Positions 53,395 through 62,890 of a DNA stretch of 64,000 bases are shown here, one piece after another. This stretch comes from Labrenzia sp. R4_2 (GTDB lineage Bacteria; Pseudomonadota; Alphaproteobacteria; Rhizobiales; Stappiaceae): positions 310,001-374,000 of the forward strand of contig NZ_JAGHRJ010000002.1 in NCBI RefSeq assembly GCF_017743865.1, written 5' to 3'. Within the stretch, counting starts at the first letter, position 1. Each line of letters begins with the position of its first letter. Both the position numbers and the translations under genes were made by a program. The notes under the pieces are model-generated. The model saw only the letters and a list, made by a program, of their open reading frames with translations, had not been told where the DNA came from and did no database searches.

Positions 53395-56300
53395 ATGCGT
53401 TTTGTAAATCTAGCCCTGAGGATCATTGGACTGCTGGTCGCACTGGCGGTCGCAATCCCAGTTGTCGCAATCGCAATCCTGCAATTTCCTGCAGGACGGA
53501 CACTCGTTTCCAACATGGTGAGCGATCTTGCATCCTCCCCCTCCCAAATAATCTCTGTCGAAGACCTTTATCTTGGGTTTGACCTCGACCTTTCGGCCAA
53601 ACGTATTGCGCTCGGCGATGACTTGGGCACCTGGCTCGAAGCGGATAATTTAAGCGTTTCATGGTCTCCGCTTCAGCTCATCTCCGGCATACTGCAAGTC
53701 AATGACATCTCCGCCTCCCGGTTCGACCTGAACCGGCTTCCCGCGGCTTCGAAAAAGACACAGCCCGCCAAAAGCACCGATGAAACAGGATCATCTTTCG
53801 CGCTCCCTCTTGATGTTGCACTCGGATCGCTCAGCATTTCGGAGATAAATCTCGGCGAGCCCCTTCTCGGGACACCAATTGCATTGGCATTGACCGGCTC
53901 AGGCGGTGCCGCGATGGATCCGGCAATCTTTTCGGCCAACCTGGACGTCCGGCGGATCGACGGTGTAGACGCGCACCTCTCCGCAAAAGCAGAGTTCGCC
54001 CCCTCGGAAGAAACCTTGGCCTTTGACATAAAGGTGTCCGAACCGCGCGGTGGTTTGGCAGCCCGGTTGCTTGATGTTCCAGACCTTCCGGCCCTCGGCC
54101 TTGAGCTGACCGGCAGCGGCCCGCTCAATGAATGGGCCGCGGATCTCAGCATCGCTCTTGATGGACGCCAGACGGTCTCCGGCACGGCCAAGCTTGCCGA
54201 AACTGCGGCGGCCCGCCACTTGACCTTTGACCTTGACGGCGACCTCGCCCCACTGGCGCCGCCCGAAGCGCATGCCTTTTTGCTGGGAACCACCAACGCC
54301 ACTGGCAAGGCAGATTTCACATTGGATTTCGCGCCGCAATCCGGCGCAATCAACCTGAAAACACAAACCGTTTCCCTGTCAGCCCAAGGTGCGCTTGAAA
54401 ACAATCGTTTGTCGGCCGATGCAGACTTGGCGGTCAGCGCGGGCGGAGATTCTCTGATTGCACTCGATCTCGGTGACCGACGGATTGCCTTCGGACCACT
54501 GACGGTCAAACTCTCCGCAAATGGCGACATGTCGTCGGTCGCCTGGTCAACAGACATTGGACTGGCCTCGTTCGAAACCACCGAAATTCGCAGCGGTCAA
54601 ATCCAACTGGCGGCAAAGGGAAGCGGCGCAAATCTCACCCCGGACGTGCTGACGACCCCCTTTGATCTCTCCCTGACGGCCGATGGCTTGCAGGGCCTGA
54701 TGACTGAAATCCAGTTTGTCACGGGTGCTTTGGCACTCAACTCCAATGGATCGGTCAATGGCGCATCGCAAACACTCAATTTGAGCGCCCTCGCCCTCAC
54801 CTCCAATTTCGCGAGCCTTAATCTGTCCGAGACTGAGCTGGGCGCGGAAAAGGCCGCAGGAACTGGCCGCCTGACCCTGTCCGATCTAAGCCGCTTTTCA
54901 CAACTTGCAGGACAGGATCTTGGCGGGGCTGTGACGGCAAGCGTGGATTTCGACCTGGACCCCTCAGCGTTGGAAGGAACAGCAAATCTTCAGGCCGTCG
55001 CGCAAGATCTCAGGACAGGCACGGCGCAAGCCGATGCGCTGCTCACTGGTCGAACGGACATGAAAGGCACCGTCAAACTTGCTGGTGCTGACGATGTCTC
55101 GGTTGAAGGTCTGACGCTGACAAACACCAATTTGACACTGGCCGGATCTGCGGACTATGTGTCCGGTACCCTTGCCTCCGACATCACCGTGTCCCTCCCC
55201 GATCTCGCTTTGGCGGATCCGCAGTTGGGCGGCGCGCTGGACCTCAGTGCTGAAACATCCGGCCAGCTGGACCGGCTGGACATCACCGCGGATGTGAAAT
55301 CCAAACAGATCCTCCTGGCCGGCACTCCCCTCGACAATCTAGAACTGGACATCGAGGCGACCGCCGATCCGTCGGCACCGTCCGCCAGCGTCAATGGGTC
55401 CGCAGACCTGAACGGGCAGACCGTCTCGGTTGATGTCGATCTCAAAAGCGCTGATGGCGCGGCGGATCTCAATCCGTTGGCCGTGAGAGTGGCGGAAAAC
55501 ACAATTTCCGGCGATCTTGCTGTCGCCGACTTGGAAAACCCTGTCGAGACGCTCAGTGGTTCCTTGAAGATCGACGCGCCGAACCTTGCAGCGATATCCC
55601 CCTTGGCCCTGACAGAGCTTGGCGGCCGCCTTGAAGGAACGCTTACCGCCGATCCTGATGCTGGAAAACTTCTGCTGGATCTCTCCGGTTCTGAAATCGA
55701 CGTTCCTTCAGTCAACATCGGCAGTCTTCAGCTGAAAGCCGATATCGCGCGTCCCTATGATCCCAAAACGGTGTCGGCCGATCTTGTCGTGAACGATCTG
55801 ATCACGGCAGCAACCCCAGTGCGCAGTGTGGCCCTGACTGCAAAACCGCAAAGCGGCGGCACGGCTCTGACGGCCGATGTAAAGCTTGAGGATGGTGCAC
55901 AAGACGGCCTTACCCTTGCCGCTGTCCTGTCCCAGCCCACTGCCACGAGCTATGCGCTCGCACTCAATCAGCTCGTGTTGAATTATCAGGGCATCGCCAG
56001 CCAGTTAAAGCAGCCTGCCACGATCACCTATGGCGATGGGACAGCCGACATCACCCCGCTGGAACTTGAGCTCGGTCAAGGGTCTTTGTCAATCTCGGGA
56101 TCTGCCGGCGAGGCTCTGGGCCTGCAAGCCGATCTGAACGCAGTGCCCCTTTCACTGGCGAACGCTTTTGTGTCGGCGCTCGGCATCGGCGGCACTTTGA
56201 CCGGAACGGTAAATGCAAAAGGCAGCACATCAGCCCCGGAAGTTGACTGGGCTCTGTCCGGCACCGGCCTCACAGCATCTCCCTTGCGGGACAATGGGCT

Positions 56301-57738
56301 CTCGGTTCTGGCGCTAGACTCAAACGGTACTCTGAAAAACAATCAGATATCTCAAACCACCAAGGTGTCCGATGCCAACGGACTGTCTGTCAGCGCCAGC
56401 GGCACCGTCGGGCTAACTGCGCCTCAGCCACTCGCCATCACTGTAGATGGGACCATTCCGACAGCGGCCTTGAGACGGCCACTGCTGGAGGCGGGTATCC
56501 GCGCGGAAGGCGGAATAAACTTGAACGGATCCATCGGCGGCAGTGCGCAATCTCCAGCCTATAACCTCACAGCGGCGCCATCCGGCCTCAAGGTAACCAG
56601 TCTTTCAACTGGTCTGACTGTGCAAAACATTCGCGGTTCGGCGAATGTTACCCAGGATCAAGCCTCGCTCAATGGCATTGCCGGTGATCTTGCAACCGGT
56701 GGATCTTTGTCGGCATCCGGTACCGTCGGAATGAAAGACGGGTCGCCAGCTAATCTCAACCTTTCCCTCGACAAGGCTCGCTACATTGATCCAGGTCTGG
56801 TCAACGCAGAAGTCGATGCCAGCATTTCTGTCACCGGTCCCCTCGCCTCGGCCTCCGGATCGCCGCTGATCGGCGGCACAGTGACCATCAACAAGGCAGA
56901 TGTCTCCATTCCAGAGTCGCTTCCCGGGGCGATCCCCCCTGTCGATGTCCGCCACCTAAATGCGTCTGCCGCGGTCCGGCGCCAGGCTGAAGAGCTCGGC
57001 GGCGGCGACAGCGGGCGGCAAACCGAACAACGCAGCAACCCTCCACGCCTTGATGTTCTGGTATCGGCACCTGGCCGTATATTCATTCGCGGACGCGGCC
57101 TTGATGCAGAACTACAGGGCAACTTGAAGATTGTCGGAACAACCGCCGATCCCCAAGCCATCGGCGCGTTCACCTTGCGCCGCGGCGTGCTGGACATCCT
57201 GACCCGTCGTTTAACGTTCTCCACGGGCCGCGCCACATTTGAAGGCAGCCTCACACCATTTCTGGAGTTTGTTGCGACCACGACCGTCAGTGACACCACC
57301 ATTACGATCACGGTCACAGGTGAAGCGGATGATCCGCAAATCGCTTTCACATCCTCCCCGGAACTGCCACAGGATGAAGTCCTGGCACTACTCTTGTTCG
57401 GCAAATCTGTCGGCAACCTGTCTGCCACTCAGGTCGCCCAGCTTGGAGCGGCCGTTGCAACCCTGACCGGCGGCAGTGACAGCGGACCGCTTGCCCAGAT
57501 ACGAAAGTCTCTCGGCCTTGACGCAATCGACATCGACACATCCGGCGAAGATGGACCATCGGTGTCGGTTGGCCGCTATATCAACGACAACATCTACTTG
57601 GGTGTCGAGCAAGGTGCGTCCAGCGGCTCCAGCCGTGTGAAAGTCGACATTGACCTCGACCGCGGCCTGAAGGTTCGCGGCGAAGTCGGAGCGGATGGGT
57701 CGTCGAAAGCCGGCATATTCTTTGAGCGGGAGTATTGA
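53395..57738 (+). CDS. tamB: translocation and assembly module TamB
   Basis: A 1447-residue TamB (DUF490) protein. One signal-anchor helix at residues 8–30 (LRIIGLLVALAVAIPVVAIAIL) holds it in the inner membrane. The rest is a long periplasmic beta-taco rich in repeats of the type 'SGxxxLxxxxL', spanning the envelope. The C-terminal DUF490 part includes GRIFIRGRGLDAELQGNLKIVGT and LALLLFGKSVGNLSATQVAQL and ends KAGIFFEREY. TamB bridges to TamA and probably carries lipids. It starts five bases after tamA, so the two form an operon. Confidence 0.94.
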   Translation: MRFVNLALRIIGLLVALAVAIPVVAIAILQFPAGRTLVSNMVSDLASSPSQIISVEDLYLGFDLDLSAKRIALGDDLGTWLEADNLSVSWSPLQLISGILQVNDISASRFDLNRLPAASKKTQPAKSTDETGSSFALPLDVALGSLSISEINLGEPLLGTPIALALTGSGGAAMDPAIFSANLDVRRIDGVDAHLSAKAEFAPSEETLAFDIKVSEPRGGLAARLLDVPDLPALGLELTGSGPLNEWAADLSIALDGRQTVSGTAKLAETAAARHLTFDLDGDLAPLAPPEAHAFLLGTTNATGKADFTLDFAPQSGAINLKTQTVSLSAQGALENNRLSADADLAVSAGGDSLIALDLGDRRIAFGPLTVKLSANGDMSSVAWSTDIGLASFETTEIRSGQIQLAAKGSGANLTPDVLTTPFDLSLTADGLQGLMTEIQFVTGALALNSNGSVNGASQTLNLSALALTSNFASLNLSETELGAEKAAGTGRLTLSDLSRFSQLAGQDLGGAVTASVDFDLDPSALEGTANLQAVAQDLRTGTAQADALLTGRTDMKGTVKLAGADDVSVEGLTLTNTNLTLAGSADYVSGTLASDITVSLPDLALADPQLGGALDLSAETSGQLDRLDITADVKSKQILLAGTPLDNLELDIEATADPSAPSASVNGSADLNGQTVSVDVDLKSADGAADLNPLAVRVAENTISGDLAVADLENPVETLSGSLKIDAPNLAAISPLALTELGGRLEGTLTADPDAGKLLLDLSGSEIDVPSVNIGSLQLKADIARPYDPKTVSADLVVNDLITAATPVRSVALTAKPQSGGTALTADVKLEDGAQDGLTLAAVLSQPTATSYALALNQLVLNYQGIASQLKQPATITYGDGTADITPLELELGQGSLSISGSAGEALGLQADLNAVPLSLANAFVSALGIGGTLTGTVNAKGSTSAPEVDWALSGTGLTASPLRDNGLSVLALDSNGTLKNNQISQTTKVSDANGLSVSASGTVGLTAPQPLAITVDGTIPTAALRRPLLEAGIRAEGGINLNGSIGGSAQSPAYNLTAAPSGLKVTSLSTGLTVQNIRGSANVTQDQASLNGIAGDLATGGSLSASGTVGMKDGSPANLNLSLDKARYIDPGLVNAEVDASISVTGPLASASGSPLIGGTVTINKADVSIPESLPGAIPPVDVRHLNASAAVRRQAEELGGGDSGRQTEQRSNPPRLDVLVSAPGRIFIRGRGLDAELQGNLKIVGTTADPQAIGAFTLRRGVLDILTRRLTFSTGRATFEGSLTPFLEFVATTTVSDTTITITVTGEADDPQIAFTSSPELPQDEVLALLLFGKSVGNLSATQVAQLGAAVATLTGGSDSGPLAQIRKSLGLDAIDIDTSGEDGPSVSVGRYINDNIYLGVEQGASSGSSRVKVDIDLDRGLKVRGEVGADGSSKAGIFFEREY

Positions 57739-57898
57739 TGGTCGTATTTATTGCGAGCAGAAACTGCCAGACATGGCTAAACGATCACCGGCATTTTTAG
57801 CGAACCCGGCGCGGATTTCCGCCACCCAAATTTCTTTTTCCGACAAATCGCCGGCTGACTGTTGCGGTGCACCGCCACAACATGCGAGGGTCCGGCCC

Positions 57899-58342
57899 AT
57901 GACCAATCTAAAGAAAATTGAAGTTCCGCAGGAAGACGATCAGACCGTTTATCCGGCTATCGGCACACCTGCGGACACCGGAGCCAACTACATGTCGAAC
58001 AGCAGCAGCGACTACACCCTGGGAGAGCGGATCTGTAAGGCACGGGATATTGCCGGACTGTCCACCGCCCAGCTCGCGCGCCGCCTCGGCATCAAAACCT
58101 CTACATTGCAAAGCTGGGAAAGCGACCGTTCCGAGCCGCGGTCCAACAAGCTCATCCTGCTTGCAGGCCTTTTGAACGTCAGCCCGACTTGGCTTTTGGT
58201 CGGGCGCGGGTCTCCGCCTGTTGCAGAAGACACCACCGCAGATCTCGACAGCATGCGGGTCGCCCTTGATCGCATCCAGAAGCAGGCCCAGTCCCTTGCC
58301 GATGAGATCGCGACCCTGCAAAGCCGGCTTGGCGGCAGCTGA
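57899..58342 (+). CDS. XRE-family transcriptional regulator
   Basis: A 147-residue regulator with a Cro/CI-type helix-turn-helix near residues 40–95 (LGERICKARDIAGLSTAQLARRLGIKTSTLQSWESDRSEP, then LLAGLLNVSPTWLLVG) and a coiled-coil tail (ALDRIQKQAQSLADEIATLQSRL). The first 35 residues are polar and low in structure. I chose the ATG at 57899 because GAGGG lies eight bases upstream; the longer frame overlaps the end of tamB and looks non-coding. A perfect 16-bp inverted repeat follows 37 bases after the stop. Confidence 0.85.
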   Translation: MTNLKKIEVPQEDDQTVYPAIGTPADTGANYMSNSSSDYTLGERICKARDIAGLSTAQLARRLGIKTSTLQSWESDRSEPRSNKLILLAGLLNVSPTWLLVGRGSPPVAEDTTADLDSMRVALDRIQKQAQSLADEIATLQSRLGGS

Positions 58343-58379
58343 TCCAGCGCAATCACCGATCCGTTCAACGCTTCTTCGT

Positions 58380-58418
58380 TCACCGCCCAAACACGTCCAC
58401 GCCGTGTTTGGGCGGTGA
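58380..58418. repeat. perfect 16-bp inverted repeat between xre and gabD
   Basis: TCACCGCCCAAACACG (58380–58395) is exactly complementary to 58403–58418, with a 7-base loop. There is no T-run directly after it, but a CTGT/ACAG mini-hairpin and TGTTTTG follow. It could be a strong transcription terminator for the XRE gene or a protein-binding site ahead of gabD. Confidence 0.7.
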
Positions 58419-58527
58419 CCTGTTACAACAGTGTTTTGCCTTGCCAGACCCTTGGTGATCTGCCTATCACTTGAACAACTCAGACCGGCACTCGCCCGGT
58501 TCCTGCCCCTTTGTCACGGAGTTCTCT

Positions 58528-59985
58528 ATGTCTCTCAATCCGGCGCTCTTGAAACAGCAAGTCTACATCGACGGGTCCTGGGTGGATGCCGACAGCGGCC
58601 AAACAATGGAAGTGACCAACCCGGCGACCGGAGATGTGATCGGCACCATTCCGGTCTGCGGCCGGGAAGAGACAAAACGCGCCATCGATGCGGCCCACAA
58701 GGCCATGCCGGCCTGGAAGGCCTTGACCGCAGAAGCCCGCGCTACACTCATGCACAAGCTCTGCGATGAGATCATGGCGGTGATCGACGACTTGGCCGTA
58801 TTGCTCACCACTGAAATGGGCAAACCGCTCGCCGAGGCCAAAGGCGAAATCGCTCTTGGTGTGAAGTACATCCGGTTCTTTGCCGAAGAAGGCAAACGGG
58901 TCTATGGCGACACAATTCCGTCTCCGTGGCCGGACCGTCGCATCCTGGTGACCAAGGAGCCTGTCGGCGTTGTCGGCGCGATCACGCCATGGAACTTCCC
59001 GAACTCCATGATTGCCCGCAAGCTCGGTGCGGCCCTCGCAGCGGGCTGCACCATGGTGATGAAACCGGCTGAATTTACACCCTACTCCGCTCTGATTTAC
59101 GGCATTCTTGCGGAAAAAGCCGGTATTCCGGCCGGTGTGGTCAACATCGTCACTGGCGACGCTCCGGCGATTGGCGAAGAAATGTGTGAAAACCCGCTCT
59201 TGAGGAAGATCACCTTCACCGGCTCGACCCGCGTTGGCAAACTGCTGGCCGGGAACGCGGGCAAGAAGATGAAGAAGATCTCCATGGAACTTGGCGGCAA
59301 TGCGCCTTTCATCGTGTTCGACGATGCGGATCTGGACAAGGCCGTTGAGGGAGCAATCGCCTCGAAATTCCGCAATTCCGGCCAAACATGTGTCTGCGCC
59401 AACCGGATCTACGTGCAAGCCGGTGTTTACGATGCCTTTGCGGCCAAGCTGAAGGACGCGATTGCCGCACAACTCAAACCCGGCAACGGTCTGGAGGATG
59501 GCAGCACACAAGGCCCGTTGATCAATGAAGCAGCTCTTGAAAAGGTGGCCGACCATGTGGCCGACGCTCTTGCAAAAGGCGGTGAGCTGATCTCCGGCGG
59601 CAAGCGCAGCGACGGTCCGGGAACTTTCTACGAGCCGACACTGATTGTCGGAGCAACCGCGGACATGAAAGTCGCGAACGAAGAGACGTTCGGCCCCTTG
59701 GCAGCGCTCTTCAAATTCGAAACCGAAGAAGATGCAATTGACCGGGCAAACGACACCGAATACGGCCTGGCCTGCTACTTCTACACCCAGGATCTCGGCC
59801 GGACCTTCCGCGTCATGGAAGCCCTGCAATACGGCCTTGTCGGGATTAATGAAGGCGTTATCACAACAGAAGTTGCCCCCTTCGGCGGTGTCAAGGACAG
59901 CGGCATCGGCAACGAAGGCTCCAAATACGGCCTCGATGACTATCTGAACATCAAATACAGCTGTCTCGGCGGCCTCGGCCTCTAA
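58528..59985 (+). CDS. gabD: NAD(P)-dependent succinate-semialdehyde dehydrogenase (GabD type)
   Basis: A 485-residue aldehyde dehydrogenase. TPWNFPNSMIARK holds the catalytic Asn, MKPAEFTP the cofactor Lys, MELGGNAPFIV the general-base Glu, and FRNSGQTCVCANRIYV the nucleophile Cys. The last motif is characteristic of GabD, which oxidises succinate semialdehyde to succinate in GABA breakdown. CGGAG lies six bases before the ATG at 58528. No gabT is adjacent, so the exact aldehyde is inferred. Confidence 0.9.
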   Translation: MSLNPALLKQQVYIDGSWVDADSGQTMEVTNPATGDVIGTIPVCGREETKRAIDAAHKAMPAWKALTAEARATLMHKLCDEIMAVIDDLAVLLTTEMGKPLAEAKGEIALGVKYIRFFAEEGKRVYGDTIPSPWPDRRILVTKEPVGVVGAITPWNFPNSMIARKLGAALAAGCTMVMKPAEFTPYSALIYGILAEKAGIPAGVVNIVTGDAPAIGEEMCENPLLRKITFTGSTRVGKLLAGNAGKKMKKISMELGGNAPFIVFDDADLDKAVEGAIASKFRNSGQTCVCANRIYVQAGVYDAFAAKLKDAIAAQLKPGNGLEDGSTQGPLINEAALEKVADHVADALAKGGELISGGKRSDGPGTFYEPTLIVGATADMKVANEETFGPLAALFKFETEEDAIDRANDTEYGLACYFYTQDLGRTFRVMEALQYGLVGINEGVITTEVAPFGGVKDSGIGNEGSKYGLDDYLNIKYSCLGGLGL

Positions 59986-59991
59986 AAACGG

Positions 59992-62769
59992 TTAGGCGGA
60001 CCTGCGAAGAAGTTGCGCAAGGTCCGCAGCGCTCATAGGGCGCCCGAAAAGATAGCCTTGTCCGACACGGCACCCGAGACCGAGGAGCGTTTCCGTCTGT
60101 TCCTCGGTTTCAATGCCCTCCATGACGGTTTCCATCCCAAAGGCCTTGGCCATATGCAGGACAGCTTCAATGAGGGCGACGTCCTTCTTGTTGGTTGTCA
60201 CCTTCGATATGAACATCCGGTCCAGTTTGATCTTGGAAAATGGATAGTTCTGAAGATAGGCCAGCGACGAATATCCCGTGCCAAAATCATCCAGAGAGAA
60301 ACAGCACCCCAGCTCGGCAAGTTCCTGCATGCTGGAGCGGACATCAATGGTCTCGTCAATAAACAGCGATTCTGTGATTTCCAGATCGAACCGGTCGGCC
60401 GGAAATTTCGTGGCCTTGAGCGCATCTTCAACGGTAGCGACGATATCGCCCCGCGAAAACTGGAGGGCGGACACATTGACCGAAAGATTGATGTTGCTGT
60501 TCCATTGACCGACCTCTTCCATTGACCGGTGCAAGGTCCAGGCTCCTAATTCGACGATAAACCCGTTTTCCTCCGATATCGGGATGAACTCCACGGGTGA
60601 GATTTCACCCAATTCTCCGTGCCGCCAACGCAGCAGAGCTTCCACGCCAATGATTTCCCGGCTCCGCAGATCAATCAGTGGCTGGTAAACCATCCGGAGT
60701 TCGTTCCGTGAAATCGACTTGAAGAGCTCGGTTTCCAGGCTTCGGCGCCGCTGCAACGTATCATTCATTTCCGGGCGGAAAGCCACGCAGGCCAGCTGAG
60801 CACTTCTTCGCGACAAGGCCAGCGCGTTGCCGGATTTTTTGAGCAGCTCGTCTATTTCGGACGCGTAGTGGTCGACGATGTATCCGAAATCCAGCCGGAC
60901 AGAGATCCGGGATCCCTCGATCATATAGTCTTTGCCAACGACTTGTTGCACTGTCTCGAGGAACCGTTCAGCGCAGACCTCCCCTTCTTCCGAAATGTAG
61001 GCTGCGGCAAATACATCGGCCGTAAGCGCCGCCCAGGTGACTTCCGTGTCAAAATGCTGGGTCACGCGGTCCGCAACCGCTTTTCGCAACAAATCCCCGT
61101 AGGAAAAACCCAGTGAGGCGATGATCTGGTCAAGGTTGGAAATCGAGAATTGAACAAGACAAAGGACCTGCCCATCAAATCCGGCTCTTTCGACGGTTGC
61201 TGGCATCTCGTCTTCGAAGCCATTGCGGTTGAACAACCCCGTGACAGGATCGAACCTTGCAAGATAAGCCAGCCTTTTGTTGGCTTCGTATTCCTCGGTA
61301 ATATCCCGGCAGGTCAGACACGCCAGCGCCTCATTTTCCCGCGCGTGTTTCCCTTTTTTGCTGGTTACCGTTTTTTCAGAGCGCGTTACCACATACTCAA
61401 TAACGCGCAGCTGACCATCTTCCCCAGTCATCTTGAGGAGTTTGGGTTCAGGTTTGCCCTCTGTTGTGTCGGATAACACCGCAACGGCATCATCCACCAG
61501 TTCAGCTGGCAGTGCGTCACGGCCACTTGCATTCGGAACGGCGTTCAGACCAAAGAGCTGACGCGCGACTTCACTCGATGCTGTAATCTTCTCCGATCGA
61601 TCAATCACCACGATGGCATCAAAACTGTCGTCAAAGACCTGTCCCAGCATACGGACCGTATTGCGCTGGCTGATCTGGTAGAGCTGAGAGATCAGTTTCC
61701 TGAGGCCAAGTTCCTGGAAAATGATGACAATCGCAGAGGCGACAAGCAGCGCTTGCGCGGACGCCGTTGAGATCAGCACTGGACGTTCTTGAAGGGCAAA
61801 ATACCCGGCAAGCTCCAATAGCAACATAAAGCCGACCAGCACGGCCAGTTTCGTGCTGAGGCCTGTCCTTTTCGTTGTTGCGAGCAGCACAAACAGAAGA
61901 AGAACCGATAATACAGCAGGCATTGCGCCACGGACAATCAACGCCCGGTCCTGCATGAGCGTTTCAGCCCCAAGGGCCTGTATCATGGCGCCAGGAAGGA
62001 TGCCGTAGACGGGTGTTGGAAACAGGTCCCGCAGCTCCTGAGCGCTTGCTCCGATGATGACCTTTTTTCCAAAGAGGGTCGTATTGGCGACGTCTCCTTC
62101 AAGCACATCAATCATGGATACCCGGGGCATCTGATCAATGGCGATGCTGTAATCCAGCCAAAAGGCCCCTGAGGTTGCGCCGGTATGGCCGCCGAGATAG
62201 GCTGCGGCGGACAGCTCCTCGACGCCGTTTAGTTCAAACCCGTAGATGTTTCGCCAGATCCGGCTGTCGGCCTCCACCGGCACCATCACAACGACGGGCC
62301 AGGCGACCTCCAAAAATTCCGCTATTGGCTGGTTGAGAATTTCTTCAGACTCGTCCTCTGCACCGGTTGCCGCCTGGCGGAACGCTGCGAGACTGACGTT
62401 TCCTGCACGCTCAATGGACGCCGCAAAAATTGCATCATCTTCTGGAGTTGAGACCGAACTGAAATCGATATCAAAAACGATTTCAGTGACGCCGGCTTCG
62501 GACAAATTGTCGATCAGATCCGCGTAGGTTCGCCGCGGAATTGGCCATATGCCAAGTTGCTCGAGCGACCGCGCATCAATATCGACAAAGAGCAAATCTC
62601 CTGTGACCGGACGCTCGGACGCGGTGAACCGGTGTTCCCATAGCAACCGGTCAAGCCCGTCCGTAACGCGGACAGCTTGCAGCGCCAAAAGTCCTGCCCC
62701 CATCAGGCCTGCAAACACGATCGCTGCAAGAAATCTCTTTAAGTCAGCCGAAATTGCTCCTAATCGCAC
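59992..62769 (-). CDS. CHASE2–PAS–degenerate GGDEF–EAL protein
   Basis: A 925-residue membrane protein. One N-terminal membrane helix (FLAAIVFAGLMGAGLLALQAV) precedes a CHASE2 periplasmic sensor around 35–290 (FTASERPVTGDLLFVDIDARSLEQLG). Three more helices, a PAS domain (VIDRSEKITASSEVARQLFG), a GGDEF-like domain and an EAL domain follow. The GGDEF motif is lost (WAALTADVFAAAY), while EAL is intact (GVEALLRWRHG, DDFGTGYSS, EGIET), so it is probably a cyclic-di-GMP phosphodiesterase. It starts at GTG. A FecR-domain gene lies 121 bases upstream on the same strand, a pairing often seen with CHASE2 proteins. Confidence 0.9.
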   Translation of the reverse strand: MRLGAISADLKRFLAAIVFAGLMGAGLLALQAVRVTDGLDRLLWEHRFTASERPVTGDLLFVDIDARSLEQLGIWPIPRRTYADLIDNLSEAGVTEIVFDIDFSSVSTPEDDAIFAASIERAGNVSLAAFRQAATGAEDESEEILNQPIAEFLEVAWPVVVMVPVEADSRIWRNIYGFELNGVEELSAAAYLGGHTGATSGAFWLDYSIAIDQMPRVSMIDVLEGDVANTTLFGKKVIIGASAQELRDLFPTPVYGILPGAMIQALGAETLMQDRALIVRGAMPAVLSVLLLFVLLATTKRTGLSTKLAVLVGFMLLLELAGYFALQERPVLISTASAQALLVASAIVIIFQELGLRKLISQLYQISQRNTVRMLGQVFDDSFDAIVVIDRSEKITASSEVARQLFGLNAVPNASGRDALPAELVDDAVAVLSDTTEGKPEPKLLKMTGEDGQLRVIEYVVTRSEKTVTSKKGKHARENEALACLTCRDITEEYEANKRLAYLARFDPVTGLFNRNGFEDEMPATVERAGFDGQVLCLVQFSISNLDQIIASLGFSYGDLLRKAVADRVTQHFDTEVTWAALTADVFAAAYISEEGEVCAERFLETVQQVVGKDYMIEGSRISVRLDFGYIVDHYASEIDELLKKSGNALALSRRSAQLACVAFRPEMNDTLQRRRSLETELFKSISRNELRMVYQPLIDLRSREIIGVEALLRWRHGELGEISPVEFIPISEENGFIVELGAWTLHRSMEEVGQWNSNINLSVNVSALQFSRGDIVATVEDALKATKFPADRFDLEITESLFIDETIDVRSSMQELAELGCCFSLDDFGTGYSSLAYLQNYPFSKIKLDRMFISKVTTNKKDVALIEAVLHMAKAFGMETVMEGIETEEQTETLLGLGCRVGQGYLFGRPMSAADLAQLLRRSA

Positions 62770-62890
62770 TTTGCCCGCCCAATCCCACCTCTAAATGTTC
62801 GATACACTCCGGCTTGCATCCTATCAGGACGCTTTGGCATCAGGTTTCGGCTCCCCAACCGATAGCTTGAGTACGCAAACACCAATGGCG

